A stretch of DNA of 64,000 nt from Solibacillus sp040274725 (GTDB lineage Bacteria; Bacillota; Bacilli; Bacillales_A; Planococcaceae), in contig JBEMAQ010000005.1 in the NCBI GenBank assembly GCA_040274725.1, positions 123,532 to 187,531 of the forward strand, written 5' to 3'. A program made the position numbers and the translations under genes. Shown one piece after another: positions 48,569 to 55,946 of the stretch (the first letter of the stretch is position 1; the number at the start of each line of letters is the position of its first letter). The notes below the pieces were generated by a model. It ran no database searches, was not told where the DNA came from, and saw nothing but the letters and a program-made list of their open reading frames with translations.

Positions 48569-49165
48569 TTATTTAGCTAACGCTGTCTTCTCTTTGTCTT
48601 TTTCACTTTCTGTTACATAAAGAGCACATGTTAAATCGCCGAAGCAGTTGACCATTGTACGCGTCATATCTAGTAAGCGGTCGATCCCGATAATTAACGC
48701 AATCCCCTCAACTGGTAAGCCGACAGATTCTAAAACCATCGCCAGCATAATCATGCCCGCGCCTGGTACTGCTGCTGTACCAATCGACGCTAATACAGCG
48801 GTCAATACAACGATTAACATTTGCGAAATGGATAAGTCCACCCCGTACACTTGCGCAATAAAGATCGTGGCAACCCCTTGCATAATGGCTGTCCCGTCCA
48901 TATTAATCCTAGCCCCAAGTGGTTGAACGAAGCTACTAATTCCTTTAGGAACATTTAGCTTCTTTTGTGCAATTTCCATCGAAACAGGTAATGTCGTACT
49001 ACTGCTCGACGTACTAAAAGCAACGGTCATCGCCGGTAAATACGCCTTAATGACATCTAGTGGATTGCGCTTTGCTAATACCTTTAACGCACCGCCATAG
49101 ACGACGATAAAATGCACAAAGAGCGCTAATAATACGACGAGCAGGTACCATATTAATTTTATTGT
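48569..49165 (-). pseudogene. Dicarboxylate/amino-acid:cation symporter (DAACS), 5'-truncated
   Basis: The frame covers about 195 C-terminal residues of a normally 400-plus-residue GltT/DctA-type carrier. Diagnostic blocks are present: the serine-rich STSSSSTTLPVSME, the NMDGTAIMQGVATIFIAQ motif, GAGMIMLAMVLESVGLP and MTRTMVNCFGDLTCALYV, which form the HP1/TM7/HP2/TM8 substrate and Na+ sites. The N-terminal six helices are missing; the frame enters from TIKLIWYLLVVLLALF near 49165, where sequence similarity ends. Its terminator is intact. This is a deletion remnant. Confidence 0.82.
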
Positions 49166-49324
49166 TTTTCTTTAAAAAGAAAAGCTTCCTTCTACCTGAA
49201 AGCTCAATCTAAAGCACATATCGCCTTCTTCAGTATGTCAAATTAAAAAATGCCCGATACAGCACCGCATGCTAGATAAAGGGCTCCCTTACCTAAAATG
49301 TGTGTGTATGTGACACTTTTTAAC

Positions 49325-49460
49325 CTAGTATTTAAAGCTTTGAATCGACTGCTGCAACTCTACCGCCATCTCTGCTAAATATGTCGAAGCGGCAGCTACT
49401 TCCTCCATTGCCGCATTTTTCTACTGGGAGGCTGCGGCTACACTGTAAAATCTACCTGTT
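49325..49460 (-). pseudogene. C-terminal remnant of a chemoreceptor gene
   Basis: NAAMEEVAAASTYLAEMAVE then LQQSIQSFKY and TAG at 49325 is the characteristic last helix of a methyl-accepting chemotaxis protein. An in-frame stop interrupts it just upstream of NAAMEE. No other part of the gene remains. It adjoins the truncated symporter, so a deletion probably joined two partial genes. Confidence 0.7.
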
Positions 49461-49554
49461 TTTGAAAATTCAAGGTCACTCTAGCGTTCCACATTAAAAA
49501 TACAAGATTGATAGTTTAAATTGCATTCAACGCCTTAAATTTTAGAAGAAAAAA

Positions 49555-49596
49555 CCGAACGTATGAAGCGCTACATTAGCACCTTCATTCGTTCGG
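49555..49596 (-). terminator. Terminator of the Dps gene
   Basis: CCGAACGTATGAAG / CTTCATTCGTTCGG with one mismatch, followed on the minus strand by TTTTTTC. Confidence 0.82.
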
Positions 49597-49606
49597 CTGT
49601 AAAGTT

Positions 49607-50050
49607 TTATTTCCCCAAGAACGCTGTTAACATCCACGTATGCTTTTCTAAGCTTTGATACTGTGCATTTAATAAATCTTCCGTACGATCATCGCCCGCA
49701 GCACTCGCTAACTCCATCCCTTTATTGATGGCATCCATCACAAGCTTGAAGTCGACAATTGTCTGCTCGACCATTTCTTCAGCAGACTCCTTGCCAGATG
49801 CCTCTTCCACAATTGACAGCTGCAGGTGCTCCTTCATTGTTGCAACAGGCTTGCTACCTTTAGACAAAATACGCTCTGCTACATCATCTAAATTTAATGT
49901 TACTTCATTATATAACTCCTCAAATTTTGCATGTAGTGTAAAGAACGCGGACCCGCTTACATACCAGTGGTAGTTATGCAGCTTCGTGTATAACACAGAC
50001 CATGTTGCTACCAATTCGTTTAACTGACTGTCTAACTTTTCGTTTGCCAT
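49607..50050 (-). CDS. Dps-family DNA-binding/ferritin-like protein
   Basis: 147 residues. The Dps ferroxidase ligands are visible in helix 1-2: NYHWYVSGSAFFTLHAKFEE with His, and NEVTLNLDDVAERI with Asp and Glu. The closing helix ends SLEKHTWMLTAFLG. Such dodecamers oxidise Fe(II) with H2O2 and protect DNA; B. subtilis relatives are MrgA (PerR-controlled) and Dps (sigma-B-controlled). GGGGTG precedes ATG 50050 (50053 also possible). An inverted repeat upstream could be an operator. Confidence 0.92.
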   Translation of the reverse strand: MANEKLDSQLNELVATWSVLYTKLHNYHWYVSGSAFFTLHAKFEELYNEVTLNLDDVAERILSKGSKPVATMKEHLQLSIVEEASGKESAEEMVEQTIVDFKLVMDAINKGMELASAAGDDRTEDLLNAQYQSLEKHTWMLTAFLGK

Positions 50051-50087
50051 CATTAATCACCCCAAATAGAAATATCACGTTAATTAT

Positions 50088-50109
50088 TCCGAATATTAAG
50101 AATAAAAAA
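50088..50109 (-). promoter_or_regulatory. Inverted repeat upstream of the Dps gene
   Basis: TTATTC and GAATAA arms separated by about 10 bases (plus-strand TTATTCCGAATATTAAGAAT core). It is a possible repressor site, but it does not match the PerR consensus well. A TATAAT-like hexamer lies at 50121-50126 on the minus strand. Confidence 0.3.
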
Positions 50110-50286
50110 GCATTGATCGAATTATAGCAAAGTAATAAGAAAAATACAAAATTTTCACCTTCTCTAAGCATGTCAGCCACCATTTTTATTTCAATAGCTA
50201 CCTTTACTAAAAAACAAAGTTTCCACAAACCTATTTCGCTCTCTATATTTCAGAAAATTAAGAATTGACATTATTATAAACAAAAT

Positions 50287-50302
50287 GTAAAGTTAACTTT
50301 AC
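50287..50302. promoter_or_regulatory. Perfect 16-bp palindrome upstream of the HTH/membrane pair
   Basis: GTAAAGTTAACTTTAC is fully palindromic, and a further half-copy (AACTTTAC) follows about 10 bases downstream. It lies about 35 bases before the GTG of the HTH gene at 50336, so it is the probable autoregulatory operator. Confidence 0.55.
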
Positions 50303-50335
50303 GTTAAACAAACTTTACATTCAGGTGGTGAACGC

Positions 50336-50536
50336 GTGAAAAATAACATAAAAGAATTTCGACAAACACATCAATTCTCACAGGATGGATTAGCTGAAAA
50401 ATTGGGCGTCTCTAGACAAACGATTATTTCACTAGAAAAGGGTCGCTATAACCCTTCCCTCACGCTCGCTTTTAAAATAGCTCGCCTGTTTCATTGCCAC
50501 ATTGAAGATCTTTTTATTTATGAGGAGGAAAACTGA
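50336..50536 (+). CDS. Small HTH (Cro/C1-type) transcriptional regulator
   Basis: 66 residues. A complete helix-turn-helix spans residues 6-60 (FRQTHQFSQDGLAEKLGVSR then QTIISLEKGRYNPSLTLAFK). The end CHIEDLFIYEEEN is typical of small regulators paired with membrane proteins. GTG start after CAGGTGGTG. Its stop overlaps the next gene's ATG (TGATG). A perfect palindrome upstream suggests autoregulation. Confidence 0.88.
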   Translation: MKNNIKEFRQTHQFSQDGLAEKLGVSRQTIISLEKGRYNPSLTLAFKIARLFHCHIEDLFIYEEEN

Positions 50537-50910
50537 TGCATAGCTACAAAGCCATCTTTTTAATTTTAGGCTTCATTTTTTTCATTAACGCCCTCATTAT
50601 GAATGGGGTATCTATTATTGCAGGCAAATTTCCAGATGCATTAATGGCTATTGCGCTCACGATTATGTGCTTTTGCTTAGCTTATTTAACGCCACATTTT
50701 GCGATAAAGGATGAGCGCGCGCAAAAAATCCGTGAGCGGGCCGTCTACATGAGCTATTTCTGGGGCATTGGCTTCGCAGTTATTTTAATGATTATTTTCA
50801 ACCCAGTTTCAGCAATCAATCTAGCTGCCTTTCAAGTATTATCACTTTTCATGGCATTATATATTTCCACGGTCTTTCTAACTATGGTTTATTATGCGAA
50901 AAGGTATTAA
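50536..50910 (+). CDS. DUF2178-like four-TM membrane protein
   Basis: 124 residues. Four hydrophobic helices (AIFLILGFIFFINALIMNGV, LMAIALTIMCFCLAYLT, YFWGIGFAVILMIIFNPVSA, LFMALYISTVFLTMVYYA) with a conserved DERAQKIRERAVYMSYF loop between helices 2 and 3. The DERxxxIxxxA pattern is typical of DUF2178. Translationally coupled to the HTH regulator. Function unknown; such pairs are common in Bacillales. Confidence 0.7.
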   Translation: MHSYKAIFLILGFIFFINALIMNGVSIIAGKFPDALMAIALTIMCFCLAYLTPHFAIKDERAQKIRERAVYMSYFWGIGFAVILMIIFNPVSAINLAAFQVLSLFMALYISTVFLTMVYYAKRY

Positions 50911-50916
50911 AACGTA

Positions 50917-50953
50917 AAATAGTCATCTCGCCTTTACAGGGAGATGACTATTT
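50917..50953. terminator. Bidirectional terminator between the two HTH pairs
   Basis: Perfect 13-bp stem AAATAGTCATCTC / GAGATGACTATTT with an 11-nt loop. Confidence 0.88.
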
Positions 50954-51004
50954 ATACACCACTATAAATTTCTACTAAAGTAATCTCCTCAAAAACCTAT
51001 TCCC

Positions 51005-51214
51005 TCACTCCTCATCCTCCATATACTCCAGTAAATCACCCGGCTGGCAATTAAGCGCCTTGCAAATGGCATTTAATGTTGAAAAACGGATTGCCTTCAC
51101 TTTTCCTGTCTTCAAATTCGATAAATTGACGATGGATAAATCCACTTTTTCAGCAAGCTCACTCAATTGCATTTTACGGTCTGCCAACACCCGGTCTAGC
51201 CTAATAATAATCAT
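51005..51214 (-). CDS. Small HTH (Cro/C1-type) regulator, YozG-like
   Basis: 69 residues. The HTH covers KMQLSELAEKVDLSIVNLSN then LKTGKVKAIRFSTLNAICKA; the CQPGDLLEY end is typical of regulators paired with DUF2975 proteins. AGGATGTGACTAG precedes the ATG. It follows the DUF2975 gene by 11 bases on the same strand, the same arrangement as the B. subtilis yoaS-yozG pair. Confidence 0.88.
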   Translation of the reverse strand: MIIIRLDRVLADRKMQLSELAEKVDLSIVNLSNLKTGKVKAIRFSTLNAICKALNCQPGDLLEYMEDEE

Positions 51215-51225
51215 CTAGTCACATC

Positions 51226-51864
51226 CTATAATGTTGCATCAAATTCTTCTTGCAAAAACACACCGTATTTAAAAATCGTTCCAATAATCCAAATGACAAT
51301 CCCGCCAAATAACAAGCTCCAATGAATACTAAAGAAATTATAAGATACTGCTTTAATCCAGTCACTATTTTGCATAAAGCTCGATAAACTAAACAGCTGA
51401 TCAAATAAATAAATCGTCATTGTTTGACTAAATTGTAGTGTAAAGCTTAACACGATAAAAGCATAAGCAATCCATCTAATGTATTTACTATTACTCATTG
51501 TGAATACTTGGCTATTCTTTAGCTGCTTAAAAATGGCCGTTACACAATAGGTAATGAAAAGCAGTACGACTAGATACAATATGAGCATCACAAGAAGTGC
51601 GAGTACATATTGCTTTTGAAATTGAAAATTACTGACAACCTGGTCACTCATCGTAATGGCCAAGCCAGAAAAGTTTAACGCTGCATTTATTTCGCCCTTT
51701 TGTAAAACGGCAATTATTTTTTCAGTTGGCAGCAACGCCACACAGCCACATAACAACATTAAAAAGCCTAACAAGATACTAGCGCATACAAATACAGCCT
51801 TTAATGTGAAATGAAAAACTCTAATAAATGTTTGAAAATTCTTTCTGTGCATAATTGTTTCCAT
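51226..51864 (-). CDS. DUF2975 membrane protein (YoaS-like)
   Basis: 212 residues from ATG 51864, preceded by AAAGGGGGA; the longer frame from 51960 is rejected. Four main hydrophobic helices with the DUF2975 order: FTLKAVFVCASILLGFLMLL, YVLALLVMLILYLVVLLFIT, YIRWIAYAFIVLSFTLQFSQ and FSIHWSLLFGGIVIWIIGTI. The ending VFLQEEFDATL is the usual family end (LQxExDLTV). Operon partner of the small HTH regulator. Function unknown. Confidence 0.8.
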   Translation of the reverse strand: METIMHRKNFQTFIRVFHFTLKAVFVCASILLGFLMLLCGCVALLPTEKIIAVLQKGEINAALNFSGLAITMSDQVVSNFQFQKQYVLALLVMLILYLVVLLFITYCVTAIFKQLKNSQVFTMSNSKYIRWIAYAFIVLSFTLQFSQTMTIYLFDQLFSLSSFMQNSDWIKAVSYNFFSIHWSLLFGGIVIWIIGTIFKYGVFLQEEFDATL

Positions 51865-51927
51865 CCAAAATCCCCCTTTTATTGTTTTTAGTGTAATATA
51901 TATCCAAACAAAAAACAATAATTTTTT

Positions 51928-51961
51928 AATGATAATCGTTAAATAATTATTGATTATCATT
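51928..51961. promoter_or_regulatory. Perfect 10-bp inverted repeat upstream of the DUF2975/HTH operon
   Basis: AATGATAATC (51928-51937) and GATTATCATT (51952-51961) with a 14-base spacer. Each arm resembles a Fur half-site (GATAAT), but the spacing is too wide for a standard Fur box. It is the likely operator of the small HTH regulator. Confidence 0.4.
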
Positions 51962-52184
51962 TATATTTGTAGAAAAAAATAGGTTAGGCTTATCCTGAAT
52001 GCAATAAAATACCCAGATGAAATAGCCAGTATTCCGTGCGATTTCACCTAGGTTATTCATCATTAGATTGTCACTGTACTAAATAGTCAACTAAACCATC
52101 CGTCGTGCATTTATTATATTTCTGTGAATATGGGTCCGCAAAGCCATGCTCGCCTTTAACGAGATCCCGCAAAAAAGACAAAAA
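51962..52184. other. Intergenic stretch without supported gene
   Basis: About 220 bases between the DUF2975 promoter side and the mnt operon terminator. No repeat or open frame with a ribosome binding site. Confidence 0.3.
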
Positions 52185-52212
52185 TAACAGGTGAGATTTC
52201 TCCCACCTGTTA
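52185..52212 (-). terminator. Terminator of the mnt operon
   Basis: TAACAGGTG / CACCTGTTA with inner GAGA/TCTC pairing, followed on the minus strand by TTTTTGTC. Confidence 0.85.
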
Positions 52213-52216
52213 CACG

Positions 52217-53080
52217 CTAGCTTTTTGATTGTAAGCGTCCCTTTTCCAATTTCCTACCAATCAGCTGAGTCATGAATACGATGACAAATAGGACACCGAC
52301 CATGACCGCCATCATTCCCGCAATTGACGTATCAAACCACTTTGCAGCATAATAGCCTGCGATCGCTGCTGTGACACCAAAGCTAATGGCAAAACTAAAC
52401 ATTTGCTTTAAGGAACGACTGATTAAGTACGCCGTTGCTGCTGGTCCGATGAGCATCGCAATGACTAAAATTGCGCCGACACTATCAAAGGCAGATACCG
52501 TTGTAAAGGAAATCATCAGCATAAATAAATAATGCATAAATACAATCGGAATGCCGATTGACGCTGCATAGACAGCATCAAACGTTGAAAGCTTAAATTC
52601 CTTATAAAATGCGACAAGTATAAGGATGTTGAGTAGTAATGAGCTTCCAAGCATCCAGACGGCTTTTGGCATTTCTAAGCCAAATAGTGTAAACGTTTCC
52701 CATGGTACAAACGCAATTTCGCCCATCAATACGTGCTCAACATCTAAATGCACATTCCCTGCATAGAGCGTGACGAGCAATACACTGACTGCAAACAGCG
52801 TTGTGAAGATGATGCCAATTGCTGCATCTTCCTGAATGCCACTTGAACGTAAATATTGGACTAAAAAGGCGGTTAGCAGTCCTGCAAGTGCTGCACCGAT
52901 AAACATCGAAATACCAGTTAATGTTTGTGTGACGATAAATGACATCACAATGCCAAATAACACGGTATGGCTAATCGCATCTGCAATCATTGACATTTTA
53001 CGTAACACTAAAAATACACCAGCCACACTGCATGTAATCCCTACTAGTACACCCGTTAAAATTACCCAAAACTCAATCAT
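52217..53080 (-). CDS. mntD: Manganese ABC transporter permease (MntD)
   Basis: 287 residues with eight or nine membrane helices and the family blocks GVFLVLRKMSMIADAISHTV and FTTVSAFDSVGAILVIAMLI then GPAATAYLIS. It belongs to the metal-type (ABC-3) permeases. Its start overlaps the preceding permease gene by 8 bases. With MntC it forms the membrane channel through which the MntA-delivered cation passes. Manganese rather than zinc is favoured by the MntR-like operator and the lack of a His-rich loop in the binding protein. Confidence 0.88.
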   Translation of the reverse strand: MIEFWVILTGVLVGITCSVAGVFLVLRKMSMIADAISHTVLFGIVMSFIVTQTLTGISMFIGAALAGLLTAFLVQYLRSSGIQEDAAIGIIFTTLFAVSVLLVTLYAGNVHLDVEHVLMGEIAFVPWETFTLFGLEMPKAVWMLGSSLLLNILILVAFYKEFKLSTFDAVYAASIGIPIVFMHYLFMLMISFTTVSAFDSVGAILVIAMLIGPAATAYLISRSLKQMFSFAISFGVTAAIAGYYAAKWFDTSIAGMMAVMVGVLFVIVFMTQLIGRKLEKGRLQSKS

Positions 53081-53951
53081 GCTGTGTCACCTTACTTTGC
53101 ACCCTTCTTTTATGCAGTACTTTACTCAGTAAACCTGCTTTCGGGCTAATAAAATACGACAAGATAAAAACACTTGCCGAAACAAGGACTATAATCGGCC
53201 CCGTAGATAACCCTGTTTTTAACGAGCTAATATATGTTCCCGTAACCCCTGAAAATCCACCTAATACCCCACTAAAGACAAGCATCGTGCCGACCGTTTT
53301 TGTCCAGAGCTTTGCTGTTGCTGCGGGTATGATTAACAGTGCTGACATCAAAATGACTCCGACCGCCTGAATACCTGTCACGATTGTCATCACAATGAGT
53401 GCTGTTAAGATGATTTTCAGTAAGGTAACGGGTAGCCCAATACTTTGTGCATATACTGGATCGAAAATCATCAGCTTCCATTGTTTTTGCAGTAACACAC
53501 TGACAAGTAAAATCATGCCTGCACAAATAAAAAGCCAGTATAAATCACTTTTTGTCATAGCAGCGGCTTTACCAAATATAAAGTCGCTTAGCCCACTTTG
53601 ATTGCCTCCTGGCTGTCGATTGACAATAGTTAATAACACAATCCCAATCCCAAAAAACACAGAAAGCACAAGGCCAATTGCAGCGTCTCCCTTTAGTTTA
53701 GAAGTATTCACAATCCCTTGAATACTATAAACAGCTAACGTCGATGTGACGATTGCTCCAAGCATTAATACGGGAAGGTTTTTCTCCCCTGTTAACAAAT
53801 AGGCAAGTGCAACACCTGGCAATGCAGCATGGGCTGCTGCATCACCAATTAAGCTTTGCTTTTGTAAAAAAGAGAACGAACCGATGACACCCGAGGCAAT
53901 ACCAAGTAACATCGTGCCGATTAAAATCCACAGTAAATTGCCACTAATCAT
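53073..53951 (-). CDS. mntC: Manganese ABC transporter permease (MntC)
   Basis: 292 residues, same ABC-3 fold as MntD: GSFSFLQKQSLIGDAAAHAA then LPGVALAYLL, a middle GDAAIGLVLSVFFGIGIVLL, and AVGVILMSALLIIPAATAKL. About nine hydrophobic helices. It overlaps the ATPase gene by 4 bases and MntD by 8, so the three genes are translated together. Confidence 0.88.
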   Translation of the reverse strand: MISGNLLWILIGTMLLGIASGVIGSFSFLQKQSLIGDAAAHAALPGVALAYLLTGEKNLPVLMLGAIVTSTLAVYSIQGIVNTSKLKGDAAIGLVLSVFFGIGIVLLTIVNRQPGGNQSGLSDFIFGKAAAMTKSDLYWLFICAGMILLVSVLLQKQWKLMIFDPVYAQSIGLPVTLLKIILTALIVMTIVTGIQAVGVILMSALLIIPAATAKLWTKTVGTMLVFSGVLGGFSGVTGTYISSLKTGLSTGPIIVLVSASVFILSYFISPKAGLLSKVLHKRRVQSKVTQHD

Positions 53952-54688
53952 ACAAGCCCGCCTTCTTTTTCGAATAATACGAGACGACCACCATACGTTT
54001 TTTGGAGATTTTCTGCTGTAAAGGTTGTCACAACAGGTCCTGTAGCTAATATCGTTTCATTTAGTAAAATCGTATAATCAAAATATTCCTCAACCGTTTG
54101 TAAATCATGGTGGACGACAAAAATACTTTTCCCCTGATCACGCAGGTTTTTTAAAATAGCTATAATCATTTTCTCTGTTGCGACGTCTACCCCAGCAAAT
54201 GGCTCATCTAAAAAGTAAACTTGTGCCTCTTGAGCAAGCGCTCTTGCTAAAAAGACGCGCTGTTGTTGCCCACCGGATAGTTGCCCAATAGAACGTTTCG
54301 CATAATCTTGCATATTGACACTCGTTAAGGCGGCCATCGCCTTTTGTTGATCTTCTTTTGTCATCCGTTTGAATAAACCATGATGACCGTATCGCCCCAT
54401 CAATACTACATCGAGTGCAGTCGTTGGGAAATCCCAATCGACTGCATTACGCTGCGGTACATAGCCAACGATTCCTTCCTTTGGCTTATAAGCCTTACCT
54501 AATATTTGAACAGACCCTTGCTTATTTTGTAGCTGATTTAAAATCGCCTTCAGAAAGGTAGACTTCCCCGCTCCATTTGGTCCAATGATCGCCGTTAAAT
54601 AACCCGTTGGAATCTCAACACTCACATTATTTAAAACTACCTTTTTATCGTAAGCAACGGTAAGATGCTTCACTACTAATGCATTCAT
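53948..54688 (-). CDS. mntB: Manganese ABC transporter ATP-binding protein (MntB)
   Basis: 246 residues. Walker A GPNGAGKST, Q-loop GYVPQRNAVDWDFP, signature LSGGQQQRVFLARAL, Walker B YFLDEPFAGVD and switch histidine in FVVHHDLQTV. The QRxxxDWDFP segment is distinctive for Mn/Zn/Fe ABC ATPases. AGTAGGTG precedes the ATG. It lies 8 bases after the binding-protein gene. Confidence 0.93.
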   Translation of the reverse strand: MNALVVKHLTVAYDKKVVLNNVSVEIPTGYLTAIIGPNGAGKSTFLKAILNQLQNKQGSVQILGKAYKPKEGIVGYVPQRNAVDWDFPTTALDVVLMGRYGHHGLFKRMTKEDQQKAMAALTSVNMQDYAKRSIGQLSGGQQQRVFLARALAQEAQVYFLDEPFAGVDVATEKMIIAILKNLRDQGKSIFVVHHDLQTVEEYFDYTILLNETILATGPVVTTFTAENLQKTYGGRLVLFEKEGGLV

Positions 54689-54696
54689 CTTTTCAC

Positions 54697-55623
54697 CTAC
54701 TTCAGCGCGTCAATAATACTATTCACATTATGTTTATACATCCCGATGTACGTGCCTTCATCCGTACCTTCTGCGCCCATCGCATCGGAGAACAATTCGC
54801 CGCCAATTACAACGTCATGGCCTTTTTCCTTCGCTCCCTCAATAACGGCTGTCATCGCTTTATCAGACACACTTGATTCAACAAAAATCGCTTTCACATT
54901 GTTTTCAACTAAATAATTCACCATATTTTCAACATCTTTTACGCCATATTCCGTTTCCGTACTTAAGCCTTGTAGACCACTCACTTCAAAGCCTAGGCTG
55001 TCACCAAAATAGTTGAAGGCATCATGCGCCGTCACTAGAATACGCTGCTCCGCTGGGATTTCTGCTACACGCTCCTCTACAAACGCAGCTAAGTCATCCA
55101 GCTCCTCTAAAAATGCCTTTTCATTCGTTTCGAATTCCGCTTCGTATTGTGGGTACTCCTCCACTAATGTATCGCCAATGTGGTCCACTACCTCTTTCCA
55201 TAATGACACATCAAACCACACATGTGGATCATGTAGCGCACTGTCTTCTTCATCCGCTAATAAATGCGCCTCTTCTAACACTTCAGCCGCTGCAAAAACC
55301 GTTTTTTCCTTACTCATTTGATCAAAAATATCTTGCAGCTGTCCTTCTAAATGAAGCCCGTTATAAAAAATAACCTCCGCATTATCTAATTTTGTCATGT
55401 CACTTTGCGTTGCCTTATATAAGTGTGGGTCTACTCCTGGCCCCATTAATGTTGTAACCGTTAATTTATCGCCACTAATAATTTTAACTGCATCTGCAAT
55501 TTGTCCTGTTGTCGCGACAACGTTTCTTTCTTTTTCTGCTCCTGATTTTTCCACTTCATCCGCACTACATGCAGCTAATACTAAACTTAATGCTGCAACG
55601 CCTAACATTCTTTTCATTTTCAA
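54697..55623 (-). CDS. mntA: Manganese-binding lipoprotein of the ABC transporter (MntA)
   Basis: 308 residues. Lipobox LAAC (about residues 16-19) anchors it outside the membrane. Cluster A-I fold with metal-ligand histidines in PHLYKAT (His67) and in HDPHVWFD, and further ligands in LVTAHDAFNYFG and the aspartate region near FSDAMG. The acidic/histidine-rich loop characteristic of zinc-specific ZnuA proteins is absent, which fits manganese. AAAGGGAG precedes the ATG. First gene of mntABCD; a MntR-type palindrome lies upstream. Confidence 0.9.
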   Translation of the reverse strand: MKMKRMLGVAALSLVLAACSADEVEKSGAEKERNVVATTGQIADAVKIISGDKLTVTTLMGPGVDPHLYKATQSDMTKLDNAEVIFYNGLHLEGQLQDIFDQMSKEKTVFAAAEVLEEAHLLADEEDSALHDPHVWFDVSLWKEVVDHIGDTLVEEYPQYEAEFETNEKAFLEELDDLAAFVEERVAEIPAEQRILVTAHDAFNYFGDSLGFEVSGLQGLSTETEYGVKDVENMVNYLVENNVKAIFVESSVSDKAMTAVIEGAKEKGHDVVIGGELFSDAMGAEGTDEGTYIGMYKHNVNSIIDALK

Positions 55624-55668
55624 TTCTCCCTTTCATTCTTTCTATTGCGAAATAATTTTTCATTAACG

Positions 55669-55704
55669 ATTAAATGTTTCTTTAATAATTAAATGTTTCC
55701 TTAA
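55669..55704. repeat. Direct repeat in the mntA promoter
   Basis: ATTAAATGTTTCTTTAA (55669-55685) and ATTAAATGTTTCCTTAA (55688-55704) differ at one base and lie 19 bp apart. The second copy merges into the perfect MntR palindrome, so the first may be a weaker site. Confidence 0.55.
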
Positions 55705-55710
55705 GGAAAC
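55695..55710 (-). promoter_or_regulatory. MntR operator
   Basis: GTTTCCTTAAGGAAAC is a perfect 16-bp palindrome and closely matches the MntR box known from B. subtilis mntH/mntABCD (TTTGCCTTAAGGAAAC). It lies about 75-90 bases upstream of the mntA start, where it would repress the operon when manganese is sufficient. Confidence 0.85.
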
Positions 55711-55946
55711 TATACAACACAAAAAAATTCCGCGCAACTATTTTTCTGAAAATTCTTTCCGAAATCCTTTCCAGATGAAAAGCTGGCGTAGACGTATTTT
55801 CACTTAAAATGAGTCAAATCACAGAAATTCCTTGAAGCTTTTTACTGTCTCGTATTGAAAAACACGTAACGGAATACAGTTATAATATTACGAATTTCAT
55901 CGTAGACACTTGCTCTGATGCATATTCTTTTATAGGGGGGAAATAT
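55711..55946. other. Divergent promoter region of mntABCD and the bicupin gene
   Basis: TATAAT at 55881-55886 has a TTGAAA 20 bases upstream (wider than a typical sigma-A promoter) and could drive the bicupin gene. No further palindrome is seen. Confidence 0.3.

Noticed and set aside
50088..50109. PerR box upstream of the Dps gene
   Set aside because: The inverted repeat does not match TTATAATNATTATAA well enough to assert PerR control.
51928..51961. Fur box upstream of the DUF2975 gene
   Set aside because: The arms look like GATAAT half-sites, but the 14-base spacer does not fit a Fur 7-1-7 site.
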